Shown: in pieces, positions 9,138 through 16,491 of the stretch
Position numbering within the stretch: position 1 is the first letter of the stretch
Layout of the letters: each line of letters starts with the position of its first letter
Origin: Sphingomonas bacterium
Lineage (GTDB): Bacteria > Pseudomonadota > Alphaproteobacteria > Sphingomonadales > Sphingomonadaceae
Reading direction: 5' to 3'
Assembly: GCF_028292965.1 (NCBI RefSeq)
Contig: NZ_JAQGLG010000209.1
Span: 1-47,856, forward strand
DNA: 47,856 nucleotides
Translations under genes and position numbers: made by a program
Notes under the pieces: model-generated
The model's input: only the letters and a program-made list of their open reading frames with translations
Told to the model about the DNA's origin: nothing
Database searches by the model: none

Positions 9138-9953
9138 ATGCTTGGCCGCGCGGCACGTTGCTTGTTGCTCGCGGCCCTACTCATCTATTCGCTATTTCCG
9201 TTGGTTGTGCTCTTCATCGCGTCGTGCCTACCTCCTGAAGTAGTGCGAACGACGGGGGTGTCGGCGAAAGGGCTCGCCCAGTTCCGTGGCCCGAGCCTGC
9301 AACCCCTATGGCAACGAGAAAACACCGTCATCTGGTGGTCTCTGGGGCGCTCCGTCTTGGTCGCGTTCAGCGTGTCCTTTTGCGCCGCGCTACTTGCGAT
9401 ATGCACCTCCTACGTCGTCAGCCGCCGTCGGTCGCCATGGGGCCGCGTCGGCGTTCGCACGCTCGCGTTGGCCGCATACGGCCTGCCCAGCATCTTTCTC
9501 GTGTTCGGCCTGCTCACAATGCTCCTTAACGTCACCGACAGCCCCTTGGTGCGCGTCTGGCTTATACACTTCTTCTACATCTTCCCGATGTCCCTCATCA
9601 TCGCCCTTGGCTACGCGACGTCACATTCAATGCGGCTGGACAGGTCGGCAGCCCTCGACGGCGCGGTCTGGTGGGAGCGATTGTGGCTGACCTGGCGGGC
9701 GCACCTGTGGCGCGGACATGTCGCCATCTTCAGCATCGGCGCGCTCATATCGTGGGGCGACATCGTCTTCTCGCGACAGCTTCTGCCAACCCCATCGCGG
9801 CTCCTCGCGGACCTCTACATCTACCGCTACTTCGACCTTGATACGACGGTTCCCGACTATCCGGCGGCGGCCATGTTCAGCCTCGTCTTGACGCTGCTCG
9901 CGGCCGTTCTCGCGACGTTCGTGGCAATCACCAGCCGAGAAGGGGCGCGATGA
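9138..9953 (+). CDS. ABC importer permease 2
   Basis: The 271-residue product is hydrophobic throughout, with an N-terminal segment LLLAALLIYSLFPLVVLFI and five more. Its EAA-like loop reads MRLDRSAALDGAVWWERLWL. It is the MalG/UgpE-type partner of permease 1 and forms the second half of the channel. ATG 9138 follows GGGGAG, and its stop overlaps the ATPase start by four bases (ATGA), so the two are translationally coupled. Confidence 0.85.
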   Translation: MLGRAARCLLLAALLIYSLFPLVVLFIASCLPPEVVRTTGVSAKGLAQFRGPSLQPLWQRENTVIWWSLGRSVLVAFSVSFCAALLAICTSYVVSRRRSPWGRVGVRTLALAAYGLPSIFLVFGLLTMLLNVTDSPLVRVWLIHFFYIFPMSLIIALGYATSHSMRLDRSAALDGAVWWERLWLTWRAHLWRGHVAIFSIGALISWGDIVFSRQLLPTPSRLLADLYIYRYFDLDTTVPDYPAAAMFSLVLTLLAAVLATFVAITSREGAR

Positions 9954-10813
9954 CAAACCCGCGCATCGGTCTCGAAGACGTGAGCATCACTCTGAAGAAG
10001 GGCGAAGTCCTAGTCGAGGGCCTCTCGCTGACCGTGTACCCCGGCGAGATCCTCGCGGTGGTCGGTGAGTCCGGTATCGGCAAATCGACGCTCCTCAACG
10101 TCATCGCGGGATTCGTTCAAGCCGAAGGCGCGCGAAGCCATTCGCCCTGGCACTGGCTAGGTGGCCAGGACGAGCCCACCTATCGCGGACAGGTGCTGGT
10201 GGACGGGGTATCGATAGATGCTACACCGCCTGAGAAGCGCCATGCCATCGGGATGGTGATGCAAGGTGGCTTCGTCTACGAGCATCTCTCGGTCCTAGAG
10301 AACCTCATGTTTCCGATGCGCGCGCGCGTCCGGGGGGGGCTGGACCGGCGGAAGGCGGCGCGCCGGCTTCTAGAAGAGGTCGACCTATTCGACGAACTTA
10401 GCGGCGCCCAGCTCGAACTACGCCTCAAGCAGCGAGCGGGATCGCTGTCTGGCGGTCAGCGCCAACGGCTCGCGCTGGCACGCATGCTCGCGAAGGATCC
10501 TAGCGTATTCCTGCTCGACGAGGCATTCGCGAACCTCGATCCCGTTCTCCGATACGACCTCTTTCAGAAATTTGTTGGTCTGGTCCGTGGTACCGACCGA
10601 TGCGCGATGGTGGTAACCCATGACCTTTCAGACCTTCTCCAGGTTCAACACGTCCTCCTTCTCGGTCGCGGGGAGCGAGGCCCCGGCTATTGTTCCTACC
10701 GACGTGTCGGTGCTAGCCTCATCCCAGAAGGAGATAGGCGCGATGGCTCGCCCTATTGGTCAGTCTGGCACGATCGACTCAGCGCTGCCGCCGCAGGGGC
10801 GGACCCTAATTGA
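9950..10813 (+). CDS. ABC importer ATP-binding protein
   Basis: The 287-residue ATPase shows Walker A GESGIGKST (residues 39-47), a Q-loop in GMVMQGG, the signature LSGGQRQRLALARM, Walker B VFLLDEAFANLDP and the switch His in VVTHDLSD. It powers uptake by the two preceding permeases. An insertion between Walker A and the Q-loop (about 60-75) is unusual. It is shorter than typical sugar-importer ATPases (about 360 residues) because the C-terminal regulatory TOBE domain is absent. The last 25 residues lie in DNA that also encodes the start of the methyltransferase (71-bp overlap), and this tail looks non-conserved. Confidence 0.9.
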   Translation: MTNPRIGLEDVSITLKKGEVLVEGLSLTVYPGEILAVVGESGIGKSTLLNVIAGFVQAEGARSHSPWHWLGGQDEPTYRGQVLVDGVSIDATPPEKRHAIGMVMQGGFVYEHLSVLENLMFPMRARVRGGLDRRKAARRLLEEVDLFDELSGAQLELRLKQRAGSLSGGQRQRLALARMLAKDPSVFLLDEAFANLDPVLRYDLFQKFVGLVRGTDRCAMVVTHDLSDLLQVQHVLLLGRGERGPGYCSYRRVGASLIPEGDRRDGSPYWSVWHDRLSAAAAGADPN

Positions 10814-11573
10814 GTATCCGGTAGCCGAGCTAGCACCGCGGCGGAACGTTCGGCCCGCGTCGTTCCTTCGCAGAATATACCGACTGTTCCGCCCGATGCA
10901 GCGGTCGCCTAAACCAACTTCCATAGACGTCGCGCACCTGCTGCAACTCGTTCCTCCGGAGCCACTGACGCAATGCTTCGAGCGGGCGCTCACTTTACTC
11001 GACGAGAAGCTTGGCTCGAACCGCGGCGCCTATGTCGAATTCGGCGTCTACAACGGTGCATCGATGTTATGCCTACTTGAGGCGTTGAAGCGCCGTGGCG
11101 ACACCACCATGCCCATGTTCGGGTTCGACTCGTTCCAGGGCCTGCCGCCTTCGGCCAAGGACGAGGATGGAGGCGTGTGGCACGTAGGGCAGTTCTCCTG
11201 TCCACGATCATTCGCAGAACAAAGGATTGCGAAGTCGGAACGCTATCCAGGCCAAACAAAGCTAATCGAGGGGTGGTTCGCAGACACTCTGTCGCTAGGT
11301 GACAAATACGGCATCGGCTCGGTGTCGCTCGTCCTCATCGACTCCGACACTTATTCATCCTGCCGCGAGGCATTGCGCTTCGTCGCGCCGTTGCTCACCG
11401 ACCCTGCCGTAGTGATGTTCGACGATTGGAAGTTGAACGATCTCGATGTGAAGGCCTTAGGAGAATATAAGGCGTTCCATGAATGGGCTGCGCTCTACCC
11501 CCAGATGGAGTGGTCGGAAGTGCCGTCCTACAATCGTAAATCTAAGATTTTGGTGCTGAGGCGTAAATCATAA
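10743..11573 (+). CDS. TylF/macrocin-O-methyltransferase-like SAM enzyme
   Basis: The 276-residue protein carries the class I SAM fold as in TylF-type O-methyltransferases: GAYVEFGVYNGASMLCLLEA as the cofactor-binding loop, MFGFDSFQGLPP, VSLVLIDSDTYSS, and VVMFDDWKL with the metal-binding Asp pair. The family methylates sugar or polyketide-type hydroxyls with Mg. ATG 10743 is chosen because AGAAGGAGA lies at good distance; a longer frame from 10620 is possible but lies inside the ATPase gene. It is the last gene of the importer block, which suggests that the imported or surface-exposed molecule is methylated; no substrate can be named. Confidence 0.82.
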   Translation: MARPIGQSGTIDSALPPQGRTLIEYPVAELAPRRNVRPASFLRRIYRLFRPMQRSPKPTSIDVAHLLQLVPPEPLTQCFERALTLLDEKLGSNRGAYVEFGVYNGASMLCLLEALKRRGDTTMPMFGFDSFQGLPPSAKDEDGGVWHVGQFSCPRSFAEQRIAKSERYPGQTKLIEGWFADTLSLGDKYGIGSVSLVLIDSDTYSSCREALRFVAPLLTDPAVVMFDDWKLNDLDVKALGEYKAFHEWAALYPQMEWSEVPSYNRKSKILVLRRKS

Positions 11574-11972
11574 ACGATCGGCTGCCGCCGAGAGCTTCAT
11601 CCACCAGCAACCTGCTCAAGTGCAGCATTCGAGTTGCGGATAGGTCGCCGCGGCCGGTCGCACCAAACACCCGGATACGGGCAGGCCACGCGACACCGGC
11701 TCGCCCGACCCGCTTCGGCTCGCGGGTAAAAGTGCATCAGGTTGCCGTTCTGACAACGCCAATCTCGCAAAGAGCATGGCCGCATGGTCTCCAATGCGCA
11801 ACCTTCGAGTTGAACCTATCCGCCGTCTGCGAAAGGTCGGAATAAATCCTCGACCCGCTTACGAAATTAACCGGACAGCTTAAGACTTGGCTCGCCGACA
11901 GGCCGCTAGGCCGGACAACGGCACTCTTGCCAACACGACAGACGGCGTAGGACAGATAGCTCCCTTGCAACT
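11574..11972. other. Gene-free stretch on the island
   Basis: About 400 bases lie between the convergent methyltransferase and thioesterase genes. Short reading frames exist on the minus strand but have neither a ribosome-binding site nor recognisable sequence. No clear terminator or repeat is visible. Confidence 0.45.
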
Positions 11973-12401
11973 TCAGGGTAGGGAGTAGCCGACAGTCGAC
12001 TGAGCAATTAGCCGAGCTTCCTCCTGCTGCCAAACCCTAACGTCCACCGTTGCCAGGCGGCGGCCAAGCTTCAGTAACTCCGCGTCCGCGAAGACAGGCT
12101 CGAAGCGGCAGGTGCGGAGGAAGGAGATCGACAGAGAGCTCGTCACCGCCATCGCCTCAGGACCGTGATGCGCCGCGACGACCGCGTAGGCCGCCACATC
12201 TACCAGGGCCATTAATGACGGGCCTGAAACGATCCTTCCAGGACGCTCCATGCTCGGCAACGGCAATAGCCTCATGCGAACGTGACCGGCCTCGACGGAG
12301 ATGAGTTCACCGAGGGACGGGCGCGCGTCAATAGGAAATGTGTCATCAAGAAAAGTCGCCAGTTCCTGGAGCGACAAGCGTGGTCTGCGTGCTTCCTGCA
12401 T
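11973..12401 (-). CDS. PaaI-like hotdog-fold thioesterase
   Basis: The 142-residue protein has the central hotdog helix pattern GRIVSGPSLMALVDVAAYAV, then a beta-strand stretch TSSLSISFLR and the closing VRVWQQEEARLIAQSTVGYS. PaaI-type members hydrolyse acyl- or aryl-CoA thioesters. The usual catalytic Asp/Glu position on the helix appears as the D of LMALVD. ATG 12401 is favoured by AGGGGAG about 8 bases upstream. A longer frame begins at 12635 but crosses the integrase fragment. It stands alone on the minus strand. Confidence 0.78.
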   Translation of the reverse strand: MQEARRPRLSLQELATFLDDTFPIDARPSLGELISVEAGHVRMRLLPLPSMERPGRIVSGPSLMALVDVAAYAVVAAHHGPEAMAVTSSLSISFLRTCRFEPVFADAELLKLGRRLATVDVRVWQQEEARLIAQSTVGYSLP

Positions 12402-12626
12402 ATAATCAGCTCCCCTGTGCACTCGTCCAATCGACTGGCGCCATCGGGATAAAAATGCAAACGCACCGCCAGCTTTGGCGATCGCGGAGGCAGAGAGGCC
12501 ATTCCGAAATCGAACCATTGGCCGATGCAAGACTAGCCTTGTAGGACCGCCTCTAGCCGCGCCATCTGAGCCGTTCCGCGAATAGACTTCTCGCCTGATT
12601 GGGGAGCGCGCGCCAGCATCTGCCCC

Positions 12627-12770
12627 GCTCACCAAGCCGGCAGAAGTCGGAGAGCTGATGTGCGCGATTGACGGGTTCGACGGATACCGTGTGACTCACG
12701 TTTCCCTACGGCTGGCGCCACACCTCTATGTATGCTTGGGCGAGCTCCGCCAAGCGGAATGGTCGGAGTT
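12627..12770 (+). pseudogene. Integrase fragment (second copy, truncated at both ends)
   Basis: This segment encodes ELMCAIDGFDGYRVTHVSLR and then LAPHLYVCLGELRQAEWSEL. It matches residues about 206-250 of the intact integrase (DNA 1151-1292) closely but not exactly. The catalytic Arg position (RPGELR) has become CLGELR, and no start, active-site Tyr or remaining domains are present. It is a relic of another integrase gene of the same family, or a diverged partial duplication. Confidence 0.85.
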
Positions 12771-12830
12771 GGTACCTGCTGCGCCGGTGCTGACAACTTT
12801 TTCTGATCGGCATCTCAAGCGGAGGACTGC

Positions 12831-14513
12831 TCACGATTGGAAGAACGTCACGTGTCCTCGGCCGTCAACGACGACCAAAACGCCGCCTTTGAGAAAGTGA
12901 AGCCCCGAGACCACGGTAGTATGACCGGACCCAATATCGATCTCCTGCACCACCTGTCCGTCGCGTGTATCGATCAGGAGGACCGTGCTCTCTTGCGTTC
13001 CAATCGCGAGCATCGGGAACTCAGGCGAGTGAGCGCACCCGAGGTAGTCTGGATATCCTACGCGCTCTTCAAATTGTTCAACCATCTCCTCCGGTACGGC
13101 CGCCCGGTTGAAAATGAATTCGTAGATAAACTCGTCGTCCGCGGTGTTTAGCAGTTCAGCGCGGATTCCCGCCGCCGTCGCGAGTGGTCTGCCCTTCAGC
13201 AGTTCCGTGACCACTTGTCCGGCCCTATCAAGCTCTACGGCCAGGCCGTGCTGCCCAACGGCAAACACGCGGCTGCCGTTGGGGGCTGGCGCGAGCGAGT
13301 TGATGTGCTGCCTAAGTCGGCAGACCTCACGCACACCGCTCGCATCGATCTCGCAGACTCGTCCCTGGCCACCGGCGACCCAAATTGCTCCGTCAGGCAA
13401 ATAAGTGCAGCAGTAGACATGAAAGCCGACGTCATGGGTGGAAGCGATCTTCAACTGATCGCCCACCTCTTCCATGATGGTTACAATGCCGGCACCGTAG
13501 TGAACGGCGCCACAGCCGTTTGGTGCTGCCGTGAGGCCAAAGGTCGGATCTACCTTTACTTCGACGATCGGCTTTCGGTCATTACCCCCGACGAATACCT
13601 TACCTGTGCTTTCCGCGAGCAGCAGCCATTTCTCGAGGTTCGCGGCGCCAACGAATCGACCGGTTCCACGATGACGGATGCCGCTCAAGCCACGTAGGTC
13701 GAAATGCCAGATCCGGGTGTCCCCCATGCCGACCACGACGCCGTCGCCGAACGCGTTCGGCTCGGCCCAGGCCGACGAAAGTTGCTCGGGATTAGGTGTG
13801 GCGTGGCGCTGGATGGCCGCAAAGCGGGGAAGGTCGGAGAAGGAGAGCGTCTCTTGTAGGCTCGAATAGGTCCACGGCTGCTGTCGTCGTCGCGCGACAA
13901 CGTCCTGCGCGACATGGCGGAAACATTCGTCGACTGCCAGGCTGTGCTTCAAGATATTACGGCACAGCGAGTCGGTGAAAGCGCTTCCTTCACCGTGAAC
14001 GCCATCGCCGGCCCGGGTGGTCGCGCTCGTCGCGTAGGCCAGCAGCAGGTTCGGCCAGTCTCTTTCGGCTCCGGAGAGCGCTTCAAGATCCGTTGCAATC
14101 TCCGTCCGGTGGTTCGAGTTCTCTGGCCAGTCGCGACATGCATCGAGAACCACAACGCGCGAGCGGGCGCCATCGGTCGCGGCGATGAACTCGTTCAGGC
14201 CGATCGCGCCGTAAAGGAGGCCGCTTGGCGTCGGAGGAAACGACATATCAACCGGAAGAAAATAGCCCGCGCCATAGCGTTCGACGGCATGGCCCGCGAG
14301 GTAAATGAGCGCCCAGTCAGCAACGCGTATTTTCTCGCTGAAGGCACTGAGGGCACTGACCAGCGTATCGCGGTCTGGATTGAGAACGGCCGTTACGGAG
14401 AAGGCTCGACGTCGCAAAGTTTCGGCGACCTTCGAGGCATCGAGAACCCCGTTGTCGAGCCTCGCGCCCAAGTAGGCGTCCACACCAATCACTAGAGCAT
14501 GACGTTCGCTCAA
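12831..14513 (-). CDS. Caspase-like protease with C-terminal beta-propeller-like repeats
   Basis: The N-terminal half is a peptidase C14 (caspase/metacaspase) domain: SERHALVIGVDAY opens the fold, IYLAGHAVERYG holds the catalytic His75, and VVVLDACRDWP holds the nucleophile Cys126. The usual GHG/GHS around the His is GHA. From about residue 260 on, short repeats such as TRIWHFDLRG, GAIWVAGGQGRVCEID and SRVFAVGQHGLAVELD resemble a WD40/beta-propeller sensor. Such architectures cleave proteins on a signal and are often found in bacterial conflict systems. Start choice: TTG 14513 has a strong GGGAGG ahead; ATG 14528 and GTG 14660 are in-frame alternatives with weaker sites. No signal peptide is seen, so it is probably cytoplasmic. 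No partner gene adjoins it other than the AlpA-like regulator. Confidence 0.82.
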   Translation of the reverse strand: MSERHALVIGVDAYLGARLDNGVLDASKVAETLRRRAFSVTAVLNPDRDTLVSALSAFSEKIRVADWALIYLAGHAVERYGAGYFLPVDMSFPPTPSGLLYGAIGLNEFIAATDGARSRVVVLDACRDWPENSNHRTEIATDLEALSGAERDWPNLLLAYATSATTRAGDGVHGEGSAFTDSLCRNILKHSLAVDECFRHVAQDVVARRRQQPWTYSSLQETLSFSDLPRFAAIQRHATPNPEQLSSAWAEPNAFGDGVVVGMGDTRIWHFDLRGLSGIRHRGTGRFVGAANLEKWLLLAESTGKVFVGGNDRKPIVEVKVDPTFGLTAAPNGCGAVHYGAGIVTIMEEVGDQLKIASTHDVGFHVYCCTYLPDGAIWVAGGQGRVCEIDASGVREVCRLRQHINSLAPAPNGSRVFAVGQHGLAVELDRAGQVVTELLKGRPLATAAGIRAELLNTADDEFIYEFIFNRAAVPEEMVEQFEERVGYPDYLGCAHSPEFPMLAIGTQESTVLLIDTRDGQVVQEIDIGSGHTTVVSGLHFLKGGVLVVVDGRGHVTFFQS

Positions 14514-14643
14514 CTGGCCTCCTCCCATCCTTGCTCTGCCCGCTGTGCCGGTCGTGACGAAGGTCATGCGGATAACGATGCCGGTAATGCAATGGCCTGT
14601 CTCTCGCGACTCTTGCGAAAAATCGGTTCTCATCAAGCTCGGG

Positions 14644-14853
14644 CTATTGGTCGTGCTCACCCGCGTCGTAGAACATCGGATTGCGCATCCAATCGTCGAC
14701 CGCCGATTCTCGCCAGCCGGTGCAGCGCGTGCTGATTTGAACGTTTTTTGGGAATGTGCCGTTCTGCATCTTCCGGTACATCGTGGAGCGGCTGAGCCCG
14801 GTGCGTTGGAGAACGGTCTTCAGGCGAAGGATGCGGTCGGGGGTTTCCATCAT
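14644..14853 (-). CDS. AlpA-like phage/island regulator
   Basis: The 69-residue protein has the MerR-like winged-helix layout of AlpA: RILRLKTVLQRTGLSRSTMY (helix-turn-helix), KMQNGTFPKNVQIS and a C-terminal WRESAVDDWMRN. AlpA-type proteins control integrase expression and excision in P4-like elements. ATG 14853 follows AGGA at 7 bases; ATG 14850 is also possible. The longest caspase-gene reading overlaps its end by 17 bases, so the two may be cotranscribed. Lying near the far end from the integrase is typical of such islands. Confidence 0.85.
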   Translation of the reverse strand: MMETPDRILRLKTVLQRTGLSRSTMYRKMQNGTFPKNVQISTRCTGWRESAVDDWMRNPMFYDAGEHDQ

Positions 14854-14984
14854 GGCGTGATCCTGTCTGCTTTGCTTTGGCTCCCCGCGAACAGAATTGG
14901 GATCACAGCGGAAGACGCAAGATGGCTCGGTCCGGATGGCACCACGTGGCGAGTTGTGGCGGCGTAAAAGATGGTCTGACGTAG

Positions 14985-15503
14985 GAGCCGGTTTCACAGC
15001 CGGAATCCCAGGGCGTCTCACGCCTTTGGCGTGACCGCGCTCTACGCCGCTCGCGCGTCGCCGAGTCGCTCTTCGAGCGTCTCGGTCCGTTCGGATATCC
15101 GACCGAGAAGAAGCATCGTCGGAGGAATGACTGGTGCTATGGCCGCTGCGATCTATGGCTGTTGGCGCCCCGCAGGCACGGCGATGAGGAGGGCTGGGCG
15201 TTCGAGGTCAAACATCGGCGTATTACCTCCCGCTCCCCACGCCTCTGGTTGCTGGCCCCGTTTCGCGAGGCGTGGCGGGATGCGGGCGCCCTCGATGTCT
15301 CGGAAGCATCGATGCGCCTCGCCTGCACGATTTTCTATTCCGAGCGCGACATCGATCCTGAATCGGTGTGCGCCAAAACCCTCGATCGCCTGACCCAAAT
15401 GTCAGACTGGAGTTGGCGCATCAGCCACGACCGGCATCTCCCACCATTCTATATTTTCCTAAAACATCGCCGACGTGGCAACCGGTGCGCAGGCGCGCGG
15501 TGA
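14985..15503 (+). pseudogene. Reading-frame fragment without a start codon
   Basis: One frame stays open from about 14985 to the stop at 15503 and reads like real protein: SLFERLGPFGYPTEKKHRRR, DWCYGRCDLWLLAPRRHGDE, and later LACTIFYSERDIDPESVCAK. No ATG, GTG or TTG occurs in the first 58 codons; the first is TTG at 15162 inside the coherent stretch. The 5' end therefore seems lost, or the start is non-standard. No family was recognised. It lies between the AlpA-like gene and the right end of the island. Confidence 0.45.
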
Positions 15504-15572
15504 GGCCGGTCCCGGACTCTTGGGTCGGAAACCAGGAGAAACCATATTGGATCTAATAAACTTGACTGCGGC

Positions 15573-15592
15573 GTTGGTATTAAAGTTGGTAT
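15573..15592. repeat. Putative integrase arm-type sites, right end
   Basis: GTTGGTAT occurs twice in direct orientation (15573-15580 and 15585-15592), starts 12 bp apart, about 60 bases inside the right attachment core. Word and spacing match the pair at 481-500. Confidence 0.55.
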
Positions 15593-15650
15593 CTCGAACG
15601 GCAGCTGCATTTTAATCTATTTTTGTCAACACGTTGCGCCCATGTTTCCG

Positions 15651-15667
15651 GTCCTCTTCTGGCACCA
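15651..15667 (+). other. attR core: imperfect copy of the tRNA-Leu 3' end
   Basis: The 17 bases gtcctcttctggcacca match the tRNA 3' end (350-367) except for one missing G. No other part of a tRNA is present here. This marks the right end of the island. Confidence 0.78.
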
Positions 15668-15890
15668 TTTCCCGTCTCATGACGCCCGAGAACCATCGAT
15701 AAAACGGTAGAAATCTGCCATTTTCTTCTTGGTTTGTCCGAAGGTGTCCGATCAGATTTCAGTCGATCCCGCCCAAAAGTGGGCCATGGCCCGGGCCAGC
15801 GATGGCCGTTTGAGACGGTGGCCCGGTGGGCATTTCGACGAGATGGGAAGGCCGCTTCGATCAAGACCGTTCGATTCGGGATTGATCGCC

Positions 15891-16115
15891 ATGCCTTTGA
15901 AAGATTTGGAGATACGCGCGCTCAGGCGCAAGATCGGATTTACAAGCGCACAGATGAGCGCGGGTTGTGCATTGAGGTGCATCCCAGCGGCTCGAAACTC
16001 TGGCGCGTGAAGTACACCCACCTGGGTAAGGACAAGCGCCTTGCGTTGGGCCGCTATCCGGAGGTCGGGTTGGCAGAGGCCCGCCGCAAGCGTGACGAGA
16101 CGGTCCTGACGGTCG
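15891..16115 (+). pseudogene. Decayed second P4-type integrase, N-terminal piece
   Basis: ATG 15891 opens MPLKDLEIRALRRKIGF in one frame. The coherent sequence then continues one frame over as YKRTDERGLCIEVHPSGSKL and RLALGRYPEVGLAEARRKRD, the arm-binding DUF4102 domain of P4-type integrases. A frameshift lies near 15925-15945. Everything after about residue 75 is missing, including the core-binding and catalytic domains. It lies about 220 bases past the attR core, similar to the roughly 160 bases between attL and the intact integrase. Confidence 0.85.
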
Positions 16116-16128
16116 CGCAGACGCTGCC

Positions 16129-16375
16129 GTTCGGCGAATTGACGCGCAGAATTTCGAACCGCTTTGCTTCAGGCTGGCGCGCGCGGGCGACGATGCCGTT
16201 CATTGCGCTCTCTATGGCAAAGAGCGCGAAGCGCAGGGCGGTATCGACATCTTCGTTCGGCGTCGGTCGGGCCGCTACGACGCCCGGCAGGTCAAACGTC
16301 GCAAGCGCTTCTCGGCAACGGATGTGAAAAACGCGGTGGACCGCTTCCTCGCGGGAGGGTGGCGAGCGAGACCGG
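16129..16375 (+). pseudogene. Fragment of a PD-(D/E)XK nuclease-like protein
   Basis: One frame reads RRIDAQNFEPLCFRLARAGD, then LYGKEREAQGGIDIFVRR, RYDARQVKRRKRF and TDVKNAVDRFLAG. The pattern GGIDIF followed by a strand ending Q-V-K is typical of restriction-endonuclease-like (PD-(D/E)XK) N-terminal domains, with Asp and the Q-x-K as metal and catalytic residues. There is no proper start, and the frame soon runs into sequence antisense to the LacI gene, so only the nuclease domain edge survives. It follows the decayed integrase directly, as part of the same debris. Confidence 0.6.
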
Positions 16376-16491
16376 CGTGTTTCGGCTCACCCCGGCGATC
16401 AAGACAACGCGATACGGTTGGGGGCGTGGTTCCGAGGGGTTTCCGACACTCGCCAGCAAACAGGCTGTGGAGGGAGCTGATCACCGCTTTA

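Larger units (their letters stand above)
368..15667. mobile_element. tRNA-Leu-integrated genomic island, about 15.3 kb
   Basis: The element is bounded by the tRNA 3' end (350-367) and its imperfect copy (15651-15667). It has a P4-type integrase as the first gene, an AlpA-like regulator near the far end, and paired GTTGGTAT repeats inside both ends. Cargo genes are exported or envelope proteins, an ABC importer, a methyltransferase, a thioesterase and a caspase-like protein. No relaxase, type IV secretion, replication or phage structural gene is visible, so it looks like an integrative element that depends on others for transfer. The core copies differ by one indel, so present mobility is uncertain. 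Long AT-richer non-coding stretches fit foreign origin. Confidence 0.8.

Noticed and set aside
10620..10742. N-terminal extension of the methyltransferase from ATG 10620
   Set aside because: Lies within the ATPase gene; the strong ribosome-binding site points to ATG 10743.
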